This document shows positions 18,734-28,161 of a stretch of DNA of 42,810 nt, one piece after another (position 1 is the stretch's first letter; each line of letters starts with the position of its first letter). The notes below the pieces were generated by a model. That model ran no database searches and had not been told where the DNA came from. It saw only the letters and a list, made by a program, of their open reading frames with translations. Made by a program: the position numbers and the translations under genes. Origin of the DNA: Candidatus Nomurabacteria bacterium (GTDB taxonomy: Bacteria > Patescibacteriota > Minisyncoccia > Phycocordibacterales > UBA9973); the NCBI GenBank assembly GCA_943357245.1, contig CALRGH010000004.1, forward strand, positions 1-42,810. The letters are read 5' to 3'.

Positions 18734-19984
18734 ATGTTTACCTATATCATTTTTGAATTCATATCAGCACTTGTTGGAGGTATTGCCTTAGTGCTTATTA
18801 TTCGTTATTTATGGAATCGTGGTCATATCAAAAAAATATTCCAGCAAAAATGGATATACATTCCTCTTCTACTTTTTGTACTAGCGTTTTTTGCAGGTCT
18901 TATTGCCAATAGAACATATGCACCGAGTTTTGCAATGCCTGCGTTTATGCACTCACATGCACCAGGTGGACTCCCTGCCTATATCCCCTTTGGAAAAATA
19001 CTAGATTTCTTGCGGTATGAACATCGTTTTGAAAAAATCGCCGATATTGGTGCAGACCCAACTGAAGTGCCGACAAATGCACAAGCTCCTGACGCTGATG
19101 GTATTGTACGAATCAGCCTTACTGCACAAGAAGTCATTTCTGAAATTGCACCAGGAATTTATTTCAATTATTGGACGTACAACAAACAAGTCCCTGGACC
19201 AATGTTGCGTATTCGTGAAGGAGACACGGTAGAACTTACGCTAACAAATGACCCTTCAAGTCTTCATAATCATAATATTGATTTGCACGCAGTTACTGGT
19301 CCTGGAGGAGGGGCTGTGCTCACAAATGTCGCCCCAGGAGAGACAAAGACCTTTCGATTTAAAGCATTGAATCCTGGCTTATATGTCTACCACTGCGCAA
19401 TGCCAAATGTATCAACGCATAATTCTCATGGGCAATATGGTCTTATTCTTGTAGAACCAAAAGAAGGACTTGCTCCTGTAGATAAAGAATTTTATGTAGT
19501 GCAAGGAGAACTCTACACCGCTGGACATCTTGGAAAACGCGGACTTACGGTGTTTGATTCAAATGCACTTCTTGATGGTAATCCAAACTATGTTGTCTTC
19601 AATGGAAGAACAGAAACAACACCACGTATGCACGCAACAGTGGGAGAAAAAGTGCGCATCTATGTCGGCAATGGCGGTGTAAATCTTATTTCGTCATTCC
19701 ATGTCATTGGAGAAATATTTGATACCGTATATCCAAATGCAAGTATTAATGGAGCACTGGAACACAATACCCAAGCAACCGCAGTGCTTCCTGGTGGAGC
19801 TTCTATTGTAGAATTTACCCTTGATGTTCCTGGAAAATATCTCCTCGTCGATCACGCACTTGCTCGCATGAATAAGGGTGCGTGGGCAGTGCTCGACGTA
19901 GCAGGCCCAGAAAATAAAGATATTTTCTCTCAAGTTGAAACTGTACTCCAAAACACAACGGAAATGAAAGCTGTACACGAGTAG
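18734..19984 (+). CDS. membrane-anchored NirK-like multicopper oxidase
   Basis: HNHNIDLHAVTGPGGGAV, YVYHCAMPNVSTHNSHGQYGLILVEP, SSFHVIGEIFD, LLVDHALAR; N-terminal TM segments. Confidence 0.85.
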   Translation: MFTYIIFEFISALVGGIALVLIIRYLWNRGHIKKIFQQKWIYIPLLLFVLAFFAGLIANRTYAPSFAMPAFMHSHAPGGLPAYIPFGKILDFLRYEHRFEKIADIGADPTEVPTNAQAPDADGIVRISLTAQEVISEIAPGIYFNYWTYNKQVPGPMLRIREGDTVELTLTNDPSSLHNHNIDLHAVTGPGGGAVLTNVAPGETKTFRFKALNPGLYVYHCAMPNVSTHNSHGQYGLILVEPKEGLAPVDKEFYVVQGELYTAGHLGKRGLTVFDSNALLDGNPNYVVFNGRTETTPRMHATVGEKVRIYVGNGGVNLISSFHVIGEIFDTVYPNASINGALEHNTQATAVLPGGASIVEFTLDVPGKYLLVDHALARMNKGAWAVLDVAGPENKDIFSQVETVLQNTTEMKAVHE

Positions 19985-20046
19985 TAAAAAATAGAGAAAA
20001 ATAGCTATCTATCACCCGCGAGTACAAAAATGATACAATAATGTCC

Positions 20047-21024
20047 ATGAAAGAAACATTAGAAAACTCCCCTCCCTCAGAAGCTAAAGAAGTTCTAGAA
20101 ATTCGTCAAAAAATAGAAAGACAAGAATTATATAAGAAAATTCATTCTGAAATAGAATCTGTCGTCGTTGGAGAAAACGACAGAGACAGGGAAGGAAATT
20201 TACTGGCGCCAAATGGAGAAAAATCAAAGCTCCCGGAATTGGAGTGGAAAATGACACGCACACCGTCATTCTTAAAATTTTTTGGAAATTGGAAGGAAAA
20301 ATACAACAAAGAACAATACGATCTTTGGCTAAAGTATCAAGAAAAACAAACTTGTGAGGATTACATAAAAAGATACCAAGAGTATAAAGAAGGTAAGAAA
20401 AGTGAGTCTTTAAAGGCCTTAGAGAACGTTAGGGCAAGAGATAATAAAGAAGAGGCTCCGACATGGCTAGAATATAATTTGAAACAAATTAAAGATTGGG
20501 AAAATTTCTATCAAAAAGACATCATTCGTCTTTCTCAAAAAGTTTCAAAATTACAGGCTGAACTCATAAATTCTGGCTTTAATATACATAGCACTGATTT
20601 TGATTATACAAAAGTACTTGATGAAAACGGCGAACCTCTTTTGTTATATCGCGGAACAGACTTTACTCCGGATGAAAATGGAAAATTCATTATCCCAAAG
20701 AAAAAAATCAATGGAAACGATTTTGAAGTCGGTGTGTTTTTTGGAAATGAGGACGAAGCAAAACATCATCACGAAGGACGGAAAATCGAAGGTAAAACTT
20801 CGAATTTGTACAAAGCTTTTGTAAATGGAAGAAATTTTAGAATTTTTGATTCCAAACCCAACTATTGGGCTGATCCGAAAGATACAAAAGAGTGGCAAAA
20901 TAAATATGATGGTGTCTGGGTAAAGAAAAGTGAAAATGAAGAAACAAGAACAGACACTGGTGTTAACCTATTCGATTATATTGCCTTCAATCCTGACGAT
21001 GTGCTAATTGTCGAAGTGGAATAA
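20047..21024 (+). CDS. protein with C-terminal ADP-ribosyltransferase-like domain
   Basis: PLLLYRGT...VGVFFGNEDEAKHH...YKAFVNGRNFRIFDS...YDGVWVKK...FDYIAFNPDDVLIVE, reminiscent of polyvalent-protein ART domains; TACAAT box 7 nt upstream of ATG 20047. Confidence 0.5.
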   Translation: MKETLENSPPSEAKEVLEIRQKIERQELYKKIHSEIESVVVGENDRDREGNLLAPNGEKSKLPELEWKMTRTPSFLKFFGNWKEKYNKEQYDLWLKYQEKQTCEDYIKRYQEYKEGKKSESLKALENVRARDNKEEAPTWLEYNLKQIKDWENFYQKDIIRLSQKVSKLQAELINSGFNIHSTDFDYTKVLDENGEPLLLYRGTDFTPDENGKFIIPKKKINGNDFEVGVFFGNEDEAKHHHEGRKIEGKTSNLYKAFVNGRNFRIFDSKPNYWADPKDTKEWQNKYDGVWVKKSENEETRTDTGVNLFDYIAFNPDDVLIVEVE

Positions 21025-21026
21025 CT

Positions 21027-21902
21027 TTACTTCCCCAACAACACTTTAATCCGCTCTTCTACTGGTGGATGAGTTGCGAAGAGCGTGCGGAGAGAAGCAC
21101 TTCCCTTGCCGAACGGATTCACAATATACAGATGTGCAGTTGCGGTATTGGCATGTGCAAGCGGTGCATTGTGGACAGCGATTTTTTGGAGCGCAGATGC
21201 AAGGTGTTCCGGATGATGGGTACAAAGCGCACCAGAGGCATCCGCAAGAAATTCTCGTTTGCGCGAAATGGCGAGTTGGATAAGCGACGCGGCGATTGGG
21301 GTAATAATCGCTGCAAGTAACCCAATAATAGCAATAAATCCATTGCTACGATTATTGCCTCTTCCAAAAAACCGCATACGCAAAAATACATTTGCAAAGA
21401 TTGCAATAAATCCTGCAAGCACCACTGCGACCGTACCAATTAAAATATCTCTATTTTTAATATGAGAAAGTTCGTGTGCGAGCACGCCGTCCAATTCTTC
21501 TGGGGTCAGGATTGCAAGCAATCCTGTCGTCACCGCAATTGCTGCATGCGCTTCATTGCGACCCGTGGCAAAGGCATTGGGTGCCTCGTCTAAGATGGTG
21601 TAGACGCGAGGAGAGGTCATCTGCATCATTGTCGCAATGCGGTCTACAGACGCGATAAGCGCTTGGTGAGTAGCTTTATCTGCAGGAATAGCACCAGCAC
21701 TCTTTAATGCGATCTTGTCTGCAAACCAATAGCTCGTAATATTCATAACGAGACTAAAAGCAATGAATCCATAGAGAATGGTTGGATTGCCATACTGTTC
21801 AGCAAAGAGTTCACCAAGACCAATAATAACGATACAGAACACCGCGATAAGGACCCACGTCCGGCGGATGTTTTTGGATTGTTGAGCCATTAAATGCTTC
21901 AT
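21027..21902 (-). CDS. htpX: M48 family zinc metalloprotease HtpX
   Basis: LDGVLAHELSHIKNRDIL, EFLADASGA, THPPVEERIKVL; start may be 21890. Confidence 0.92.
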   Translation of the reverse strand: MKHLMAQQSKNIRRTWVLIAVFCIVIIGLGELFAEQYGNPTILYGFIAFSLVMNITSYWFADKIALKSAGAIPADKATHQALIASVDRIATMMQMTSPRVYTILDEAPNAFATGRNEAHAAIAVTTGLLAILTPEELDGVLAHELSHIKNRDILIGTVAVVLAGFIAIFANVFLRMRFFGRGNNRSNGFIAIIGLLAAIITPIAASLIQLAISRKREFLADASGALCTHHPEHLASALQKIAVHNAPLAHANTATAHLYIVNPFGKGSASLRTLFATHPPVEERIKVLLGK

Positions 21903-21972
21903 GTATTCATCCTATGGAAAATCAGTGTTTTTGTAAAGAAACATGACAGTATTTATACAGTACCCACAGTAC

Positions 21973-22001
21973 TTGACTTTTTATGACAAACTTGATATAA
22001 T
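21973..22001 (+). promoter_or_regulatory. near-consensus sigma70 promoter
   Basis: TTGACT-17 nt-TATAAT upstream of the small ORF at 22031. Confidence 0.8.
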
Positions 22002-22030
22002 GTGTTTCAACACAAAAAAATAGAAACCCC

Positions 22031-22207
22031 ATGAACACAAACGACCTTTTAAATCAACCAGAGGAAAACAAGATTCCGGTAACGGAAGCAGAGAAAGTTG
22101 CCCGAAACATGAAATACGATGACGACGGTTTTCGCATAGAAAACAACTTCTCAACTCAAAGTATTTCTACCCTTGGTAATATCAACGAAGAAGTACTAAA
22201 AATGTAA
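22031..22207 (+). CDS. small protein, 58 aa
   Basis: Manual translation MNTNDLLNQPEENKIPVTEAEKVARNMKYDDDGFRIENNFSTQSISTLGNINEEVLKM*; promoter and terminator flank it. Confidence 0.65.
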   Translation: MNTNDLLNQPEENKIPVTEAEKVARNMKYDDDGFRIENNFSTQSISTLGNINEEVLKM

Positions 22208-22223
22208 TCCTCTGATTACCACT

Positions 22224-22257
22224 TGACCCTCCGTATTAAATATGGAGGGTCTTTTTT
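22224..22257 (+). terminator. intrinsic terminator
   Basis: GACCCTCCgtattaaatatGGAGGGTCTTTTTTT. Confidence 0.85.
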
Positions 22258-22321
22258 TGCATATGTACGTTAATTTGACAAAATTAGAAGAAAGGTGTAT
22301 AATGGAAAAAATTAAAAAATT

Positions 22322-22711
22322 ATGGAAGAAGTGATTTTATACACAGGTCCTCAAAAAGGAGACTTTGTGAATATCCCTTCCTTTACTATGCTTTGGAATA
22401 ATGGTGCGAAGATTTATATAAAAGGAGGTAAGGCCGAAGTGTTTAAAATAAAACAAGACACAAACGGCGACCAAAAAGATCACATCATCATTATAAAACC
22501 AGATTTTGCTCTATTTAAAGATTGCACTTGTCCAATTAAATTGGATTGGGAATCTTTTTTAAAAAAGCAACAAAAAGAAATCCACAAAACATACAGGGAA
22601 GAAAAAATTGAACTCCGTTTAGAATCTGATCTGGATTCTAAATTTCTTTACAAATACCATGGTAATAAAACATTTTTAGACGAAGAAGAATGGAAACCGC
22701 CCTCTCATTAG
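22322..22711 (+). CDS. hypothetical protein, 129 aa
   Basis: ORF whose stop lies in the loop of a terminator (AACCGCCctctcattagagaaGGCGGTT). Confidence 0.6.
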   Translation: MEEVILYTGPQKGDFVNIPSFTMLWNNGAKIYIKGGKAEVFKIKQDTNGDQKDHIIIIKPDFALFKDCTCPIKLDWESFLKKQQKEIHKTYREEKIELRLESDLDSKFLYKYHGNKTFLDEEEWKPPSH

Positions 22712-22740
22712 AGAAGGCGGTTTTGATTTTTGTTTACTCC

Positions 22741-22936
22741 AAAAATCACGTCACAAAGATTATTAGGCGTAGCTTAATAATTTTGAGACGCGATTTTTTT
22801 ACCATCAAAAAATTACGTGCCAAAGATTTTTCAGCAAAGCTGGAAAATTTTAAGGCGCGATATTTTTGTTTATTCCAAAAATCACCCAGTAAAGATATTT
22901 TCGTGTAGCGAAAATATTTTGTCGGGCAAGATTTTT
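22741..22936. repeat. three tandem nested-hairpin repeats with variable stems
   Basis: Units ~22741-22800, 22806-22867, 22877-22936, each AAAAATyAC..AAAGAT[stem]..ATTTTr..CG(A)TTTTT. Confidence 0.75.
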
Positions 22937-22948
22937 TCATTGTGCATT

Positions 22949-23848
22949 TTATTCTTTCTTCTTTTTCTTTTGCAAACTTTCCCAGAGTACCAAAAGTGGT
23001 GATGCCAAAAATATTGACGAGTACGTTCCGAAGAACATTCCGGACGCAAGCATTAGTGCGAATATTTTAGTAGATGTCGGACCAAAGAATACAAGTGATA
23101 GAAGTACCAAGATGACGGTTGCTGAGGTGTTGATCGAGCGAGTAAATGTCTGATTGATACTATTCCCCACCGTTGCTTGGAATGTATCATACGCACGACT
23201 GCGGAGATTTTCACGAATACGATCAAAGACAACAATCGTATCAGAGACAGAAAGGCCAAGAATAGTCAGGAGTGCGACGACGAACAATGTATCTACATCT
23301 ACCGCATAGAGCTTAGACAAAATAACGAATATACCTGTCGGAATAACAACGTCATGCAACAGTGTCACGATAGCAATTAACCCATATGCCCACGAAGACA
23401 CAGGTTTTGATACGCGATGGAATGAATATGCAATATAAAAAACAATACCCAATATAACCGCTATCATTGCAATGATAGATTTGCGAGCTAATTCCTTGCC
23501 CACAGATGGACCAATGGTGGTAAAACTTTTTTCTGTAGCATCTGCATGCCCAACCTTGAGGGTAGTCAAGGCACTTTCACGTTCTGTTTGAGTGAGCGCA
23601 CGAGTTTTGATAACAAAACCAGTATCACCTACTGCTTGCACTGTTGGGCTTTCTATATTTGCACTTTTGAGTGCAGTAGCCACCTCAGCTTGTGTGGGCA
23701 CATTTGTTTGATACGTAACTTCAAGTTGTGAACCTCCCGTAAAATCTATTCCCCATCTGATGCCGAAAAAGGCAATAGACGCGACCGACAAAAGTACGAG
23801 TACGACAGAGATTGAGATGAATAGTTTTTTGTATTTGATGATAAACAT
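22949..23848 (-). CDS. secF: protein translocase subunit SecF
   Basis: FGIRWGIDFTGGSQLEV; SVSDTIVVFDRIREN; TRSINTS. Confidence 0.93.
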   Translation of the reverse strand: MFIIKYKKLFISISVVLVLLSVASIAFFGIRWGIDFTGGSQLEVTYQTNVPTQAEVATALKSANIESPTVQAVGDTGFVIKTRALTQTERESALTTLKVGHADATEKSFTTIGPSVGKELARKSIIAMIAVILGIVFYIAYSFHRVSKPVSSWAYGLIAIVTLLHDVVIPTGIFVILSKLYAVDVDTLFVVALLTILGLSVSDTIVVFDRIRENLRSRAYDTFQATVGNSINQTFTRSINTSATVILVLLSLVFFGPTSTKIFALMLASGMFFGTYSSIFLASPLLVLWESLQKKKKKE

Positions 23849-23853
23849 GGGTT

Positions 23854-23884
23854 TAGTTAGTAGATAGTAGTAAGTAGTTAGTAG
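23854..23884. repeat. heptamer array TAGNNAG x4
   Basis: TAGTTAG TAGATAG TAGTAAG TAGTTAG TAG. Confidence 0.8.
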
Positions 23885-23902
23885 AAAATACAAACAAAGA
23901 CT

Positions 23903-23931
23903 GCGCAAAAAACACTACGTGTTTTTTGCGC
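23903..23931 (-). terminator. hairpin containing the secD stop codon
   Basis: GCGCAAAAAACAC-GTA-GTGTTTTTTGCGC, 13-bp perfect stem. Confidence 0.75.
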
Positions 23932-25309
23932 GAGCATTAGAAAATCCACTACCAAATAAAAATGCGGTGAACTTCGTTGTTTTCTTTACATTAAGCGCAA
24001 ATAAAAATACTCGAGTGATCGTGATTGCAGATAAAAGCGCAACGAGCACACCGAGTCCGAATGCAAGCGCAAATCCTTTGATGAGTGATGTACCGAACGT
24101 ATACAAAATACACGCGGTAATAAAACTCGATGCATTTGAGTCTCGAATAGCAAACCATGCCCGCGCAAATCCTTGACGAACTGCCGTGCCAATATCTTCA
24201 CGATTTCGGCGCACTTCTTCTTTGATACGTTCAAAGATGAGTACATTCGCATCCACTGCCATACCAATAGAAATAATAAATCCTGCAATACCAGCAGCCG
24301 TGAGTGTGACAGGAATGAGTTTAAATAATGAAAGAATAATAGCTGTGTAAATACCAAGTGCAAGGACAGCAATCAATCCAGGAAGTCGATACCAAAGGAT
24401 GAGGAAGAGTGCGACAAATAGAAATCCAATAACCGCAGCGCGAGCACCTGCTTCTGTTGCTGATTGACCAAGAGCTGCACCAATTGTCTGAGTGGAGATG
24501 AGCTCAATTGGGACAGGAAGTGCGCCGGAGTTCAAACGGCCAACGAGGGTCTTTGCTTCAATTGGGGTAAATGTCCCTGTAATTGTCGCGACGCCATCTT
24601 GAATTGCTTCTTGTACGGTTGGTGTCGAAATAGGAAATCCATCCAAAAAGATCGCAATTGTCTTGCCAACATTTGCTTTGGTCATATCCGCAAAAAGCTT
24701 CGCTCCTTCTGTATTAAATTCAATCACAAGATATGGAGCACGAGTATTTGGATCAAAGGCAAGACTTGCTTGTTTTAAATACTGACCTGTAAGTTTTGTG
24801 CTGATGTAATTATTTGCAAAATCCTCTGGTGAAATGGTAATTTGTCCACCTTGTGTATCTTTTGCTGAAATTCCATTTTTAGGATTTGGGTTTTCTGTTT
24901 TAAATTCAAGTAGCGGTGTCTCACCAATCAATTTAATCGCTTGCCCAACATCAGTTACTCCTGGAAGATCTACGGTAATTCTATTCTCATTTTGGTTTGT
25001 GAATGAGGCTTGTTGTACTTGTACAAGAGGTTCTGACACACCAAACAAATTCACGCGACGTTCAATAACATCACGAAGAGAATCCATTGCAGTGCGTACA
25101 TCAGCGTCTGCAACTTTTGATATATCTGCCAAATACACGAGATGCGTGCCTCCTTTCAAATCAAGTCCTAAACGAAACGGATGTGCTTGCGTAGAAATCG
25201 TTTTTGGAATACCAGCGACCGTAATTCCAGGTTCTGATGAATACACAAAGTACGCGACAAAAATTCCCGCGAGTAATATACCAAATGCAATAAGTCGAGT
25301 TTTAATCAT
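23915..25309 (-). CDS. secD: protein translocase subunit SecD
   Basis: RLGLDLKGGTHLVY; GMAVDANVLIFERIKEE. Confidence 0.95.
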   Translation of the reverse strand: MIKTRLIAFGILLAGIFVAYFVYSSEPGITVAGIPKTISTQAHPFRLGLDLKGGTHLVYLADISKVADADVRTAMDSLRDVIERRVNLFGVSEPLVQVQQASFTNQNENRITVDLPGVTDVGQAIKLIGETPLLEFKTENPNPKNGISAKDTQGGQITISPEDFANNYISTKLTGQYLKQASLAFDPNTRAPYLVIEFNTEGAKLFADMTKANVGKTIAIFLDGFPISTPTVQEAIQDGVATITGTFTPIEAKTLVGRLNSGALPVPIELISTQTIGAALGQSATEAGARAAVIGFLFVALFLILWYRLPGLIAVLALGIYTAIILSLFKLIPVTLTAAGIAGFIISIGMAVDANVLIFERIKEEVRRNREDIGTAVRQGFARAWFAIRDSNASSFITACILYTFGTSLIKGFALAFGLGVLVALLSAITITRVFLFALNVKKTTKFTAFLFGSGFSNARAKNT

Positions 25310-25370
25310 ATGACAGAAAAATAATAGTAATCAGGACTAATGGGAGCATTGTACTTTAAACAACACGTAT

Positions 25371-25943
25371 TTACAAGCGAACCTCTGTCTGCCCATGATT
25401 GTGAAAAACCCTTATATAATATAGCCCAAATGCAATTCCCGCACCAAGTATATAGCCACCCAAAATATCAATAGGAGTGTGCACGCCCGCAATAATGCGG
25501 GCACCACCAACAAGTATAATAACTATAAAAGAAAGTACTGAAAGTCGTCGATCATGAAGTGCTGACGCTGCACCAAGCGCCATCATGCATGCGGCATGAC
25601 CTGATGGAAATGAAAATCCGGTAGCACTAAAAAGTGTTGTCACCTCTTGAAGTGCAAGAAATGGCCGTGGGTATGCAAAAAATAATTTAATAAGTGGAGC
25701 GCTGACATACGCAATAAGTCCTGAAAGACTCATGAATAAAATATCGTTTGCGACAGCGCCAACAGATGGTCGTCTGTCTTCCTTTTTTTTGATAATACCT
25801 CGCGCAAAATAAGCAAAAAGAAAAAGTACATATACTGCAGGCAAAATAATAGCGCAAAATGAAATAAAAAAATCAAGCGCCGGAAATTTCCCCGCAATGC
25901 TATTTAAAAAAAGAAATATAGAATTGTTGAGGGAGGAGATCAT
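25371..25943 (-). CDS. PAP2-family phosphatase
   Basis: KLFFAYPRPF, PSGHAACM, RIIAGVHTPIDILGG; start 25943 preferred (TATACT 7 nt upstream). Confidence 0.88.
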   Translation of the reverse strand: MISSLNNSIFLFLNSIAGKFPALDFFISFCAIILPAVYVLFLFAYFARGIIKKKEDRRPSVGAVANDILFMSLSGLIAYVSAPLIKLFFAYPRPFLALQEVTTLFSATGFSFPSGHAACMMALGAASALHDRRLSVLSFIVIILVGGARIIAGVHTPIDILGGYILGAGIAFGLYYIRVFHNHGQTEVRL

Positions 25944-26064
25944 TGAATAAAGTATAACAAGAATTGGTAGCAAGGAACACAGAACCAGCGCAAACAAAAC
26001 TCGTATTGCTTTTCTTTTGATTTAAACCCTTGCTACATGCTACCAGCACCTTGCTACATGTTTG

Positions 26065-27201
26065 CTAAATGCCCAGGAACTCATTCCGCATATCTTCTTG
26101 GTGTGCGGTGCGGGCGTGTTTGCGTGCGCTCATCAAAATACCGAGACCAATAAAAAGCATAATCATGTGTGAACCACCATAACTCATAAATGGTAGTGTA
26201 ATCCCCGTCACCGGCATGAGCCCGATGTTCATGCCGATATTGATAAGTAAATGACTCGCGATCAAAATGGCAAATCCCATCGCAAAGAGAATTTCAAAGT
26301 TAGTAGAGCCAAATCGTGCCACCCGTAAAATCCGCCACAACACAATCCCGTAGAGAATAAATAAAATAATCGCGCCCACGAATCCCCATTCTTCTGCAAA
26401 TGCAGCAAAAATAAAATCTGTCTCGTATTCCGGCAAAAATTGCAATCGTGACTGTGTACCGAAGCCAATTCCCTTCCCTATAAATTGTCCGGAGCCGACA
26501 GCAATCGTAGATTGATACGCATTGTAGCCGGTGCCACGAATGTCACTCATTGGATGAATAAAGTTTATGATGCGTGCTTTTTGATATGATGCGAACACAA
26601 AAAACCAAAGCGTGCAAAATGCGACAAGTCCAATGCCGAATACCATCAAAATATGTTTTTTTGAAATACCGGAGACAAGCACCATACCAAACCATACAAA
26701 CAAAATAATAATTGCTGACCCAAAGTCTGGTTGCAAAAAAACAAGGGCAAAAGGAATAAATGCATAGAGTGCCGAAACAAAAATATGCCGAGAATGTTTG
26801 ATCTCCACATGCCGTCGGGAAAAATATTTCGCAAGCATGAGCACAACCACAAGCTTCATGACATCAGATGGCTGGAATGAAAATCCGCCAAAATCAAACC
26901 AGCTTTGTGCTCCATTAGATACCTGCCCGAGCACAAACAAAGCTGAGAGTACCAATATGGAAAATAAATACACACCGACAAGTAGCCCGGTACGTTTCCA
27001 AAACCGAATATCAATTTGTGAGACACCAAGAAAAACAATAAAACTTACCAATATCCAAATGAGTTGCTTAGTGAGCAAATTCGCACCACTATCTGAAAAT
27101 GAGTGCATTGTCACCAAACCAAATATAAGAATAGGTGCTATAGCGGCAAGTAATACCCAATCGATATTGCTGAATTGATTTCTGAGTGTCGGCGTTTGCA
27201 T
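26065..27201 (-). CDS. rodA: FtsW/RodA/SpoVE-family protein (RodA-like)
   Basis: FLQPDFGSAIIILFVWFGMV; multi-TM; MPVTGITLPFMSYGGSHM. Confidence 0.88.
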   Translation of the reverse strand: MQTPTLRNQFSNIDWVLLAAIAPILIFGLVTMHSFSDSGANLLTKQLIWILVSFIVFLGVSQIDIRFWKRTGLLVGVYLFSILVLSALFVLGQVSNGAQSWFDFGGFSFQPSDVMKLVVVLMLAKYFSRRHVEIKHSRHIFVSALYAFIPFALVFLQPDFGSAIIILFVWFGMVLVSGISKKHILMVFGIGLVAFCTLWFFVFASYQKARIINFIHPMSDIRGTGYNAYQSTIAVGSGQFIGKGIGFGTQSRLQFLPEYETDFIFAAFAEEWGFVGAIILFILYGIVLWRILRVARFGSTNFEILFAMGFAILIASHLLINIGMNIGLMPVTGITLPFMSYGGSHMIMLFIGLGILMSARKHARTAHQEDMRNEFLGI

Positions 27202-27211
27202 AGGGACGGAA

Positions 27212-28003
27212 TTAGCGAGTTAGGGTAAATGGATTGACGCGAGGTAATACATCTTTGACACCAATTGGCATAGTGAATGGTCTCGGCCAGGTAAAGAATA
27301 CGGTCGCACTTTTATTTGCATCAAGCACATCAATATACGTCTCACTCGCGCCAACAAGTGTCCTTGCTGTGTCATAGAGCATTACCGATACTGGTACATG
27401 CGTCAGTGTATACAGCGAATTATTGGTAATGCGTGCAGTAATGCGCGCGGTTTCTCCGTTAGTAAATTCGATATTGCTAACATTCATTGATAACCCTTGT
27501 GATGCTTGCGGTGGTGTATACCAATCACCTTGATTGGTAATAGTCATTGATGCGAATTTTGGTACCTTTCCATTCACTTCAAAGCCACCGACAAAAATCG
27601 GCATGCGCGTGAGTGCAGGAATAAAAATCGTATTTGATTTTGATGCAATGAGTGTATTTGCCTCGTCATATAGTGACATGGTGTAGCTAAAATTTGGAGA
27701 CGCAAGTGCATTTCTGTTTTCAATCATCGACACTGCGCTCCAGACTTTATCGGTAACTTGAAGCGGTCGTGTCCACGTGACTTGCAGTGGTGTCACGTCG
27801 GCAATGCACATACGTGTGCATGTACCGCCGCAATCTACACCTCGTTCGCTGCCATTTTTGCGACCATCCATACATGTCTTTGTTGGAAAAATAGTACCCC
27901 AAAAAAGGAGCAAGATCGTACCAAAAATAACGACGCCTCCGCCTATCATATAGAAAAATTTTCTCCGCATACGCCATCCGGACAATGCGCCTTGGTTGAA
28001 CAT
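27212..28003 (-). CDS. hypothetical membrane-anchored protein
   Basis: N-terminal TM, Cys-rich CMDGRKNGSERGVDCGGTCTRMC, beta-rich remainder; TACAAT 6 nt upstream of ATG. Confidence 0.65.
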   Translation of the reverse strand: MFNQGALSGWRMRRKFFYMIGGGVVIFGTILLLFWGTIFPTKTCMDGRKNGSERGVDCGGTCTRMCIADVTPLQVTWTRPLQVTDKVWSAVSMIENRNALASPNFSYTMSLYDEANTLIASKSNTIFIPALTRMPIFVGGFEVNGKVPKFASMTITNQGDWYTPPQASQGLSMNVSNIEFTNGETARITARITNNSLYTLTHVPVSVMLYDTARTLVGASETYIDVLDANKSATVFFTWPRPFTMPIGVKDVLPRVNPFTLTR

Positions 28004-28019
28004 TCTTGTATTGTAACAG

Positions 28020-28055
28020 AAAATAAAAATCCGCCATATGGCGGATTTTTATTTT
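28020..28055. terminator. 36-nt perfect palindrome, terminator downstream of 5S
   Basis: AAAATAAAAATCCGCCATATGGCGGATTTTTATTTT. Confidence 0.8.
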
Positions 28056-28161
28056 TCAAGTGCTTAGTGTTGGCGACAACCTACCCCAGTAGCGAAGCTC
28101 GCGGACTCGCTTGCTACGGGGCATGCTTTTCCTATTGGAGTATTGTTTTCGATTTCATTAC

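Noticed and set aside
22741-22936. CRISPR array
   Set aside because: Only three degenerate units, variable palindromic stems, no unique spacers of fixed length and no cas genes.
22690-22940. ORFs 22690-22908 (+) and 22746-22940 (-)
   Set aside because: They run through the tandem hairpin repeat array; low-complexity translations.
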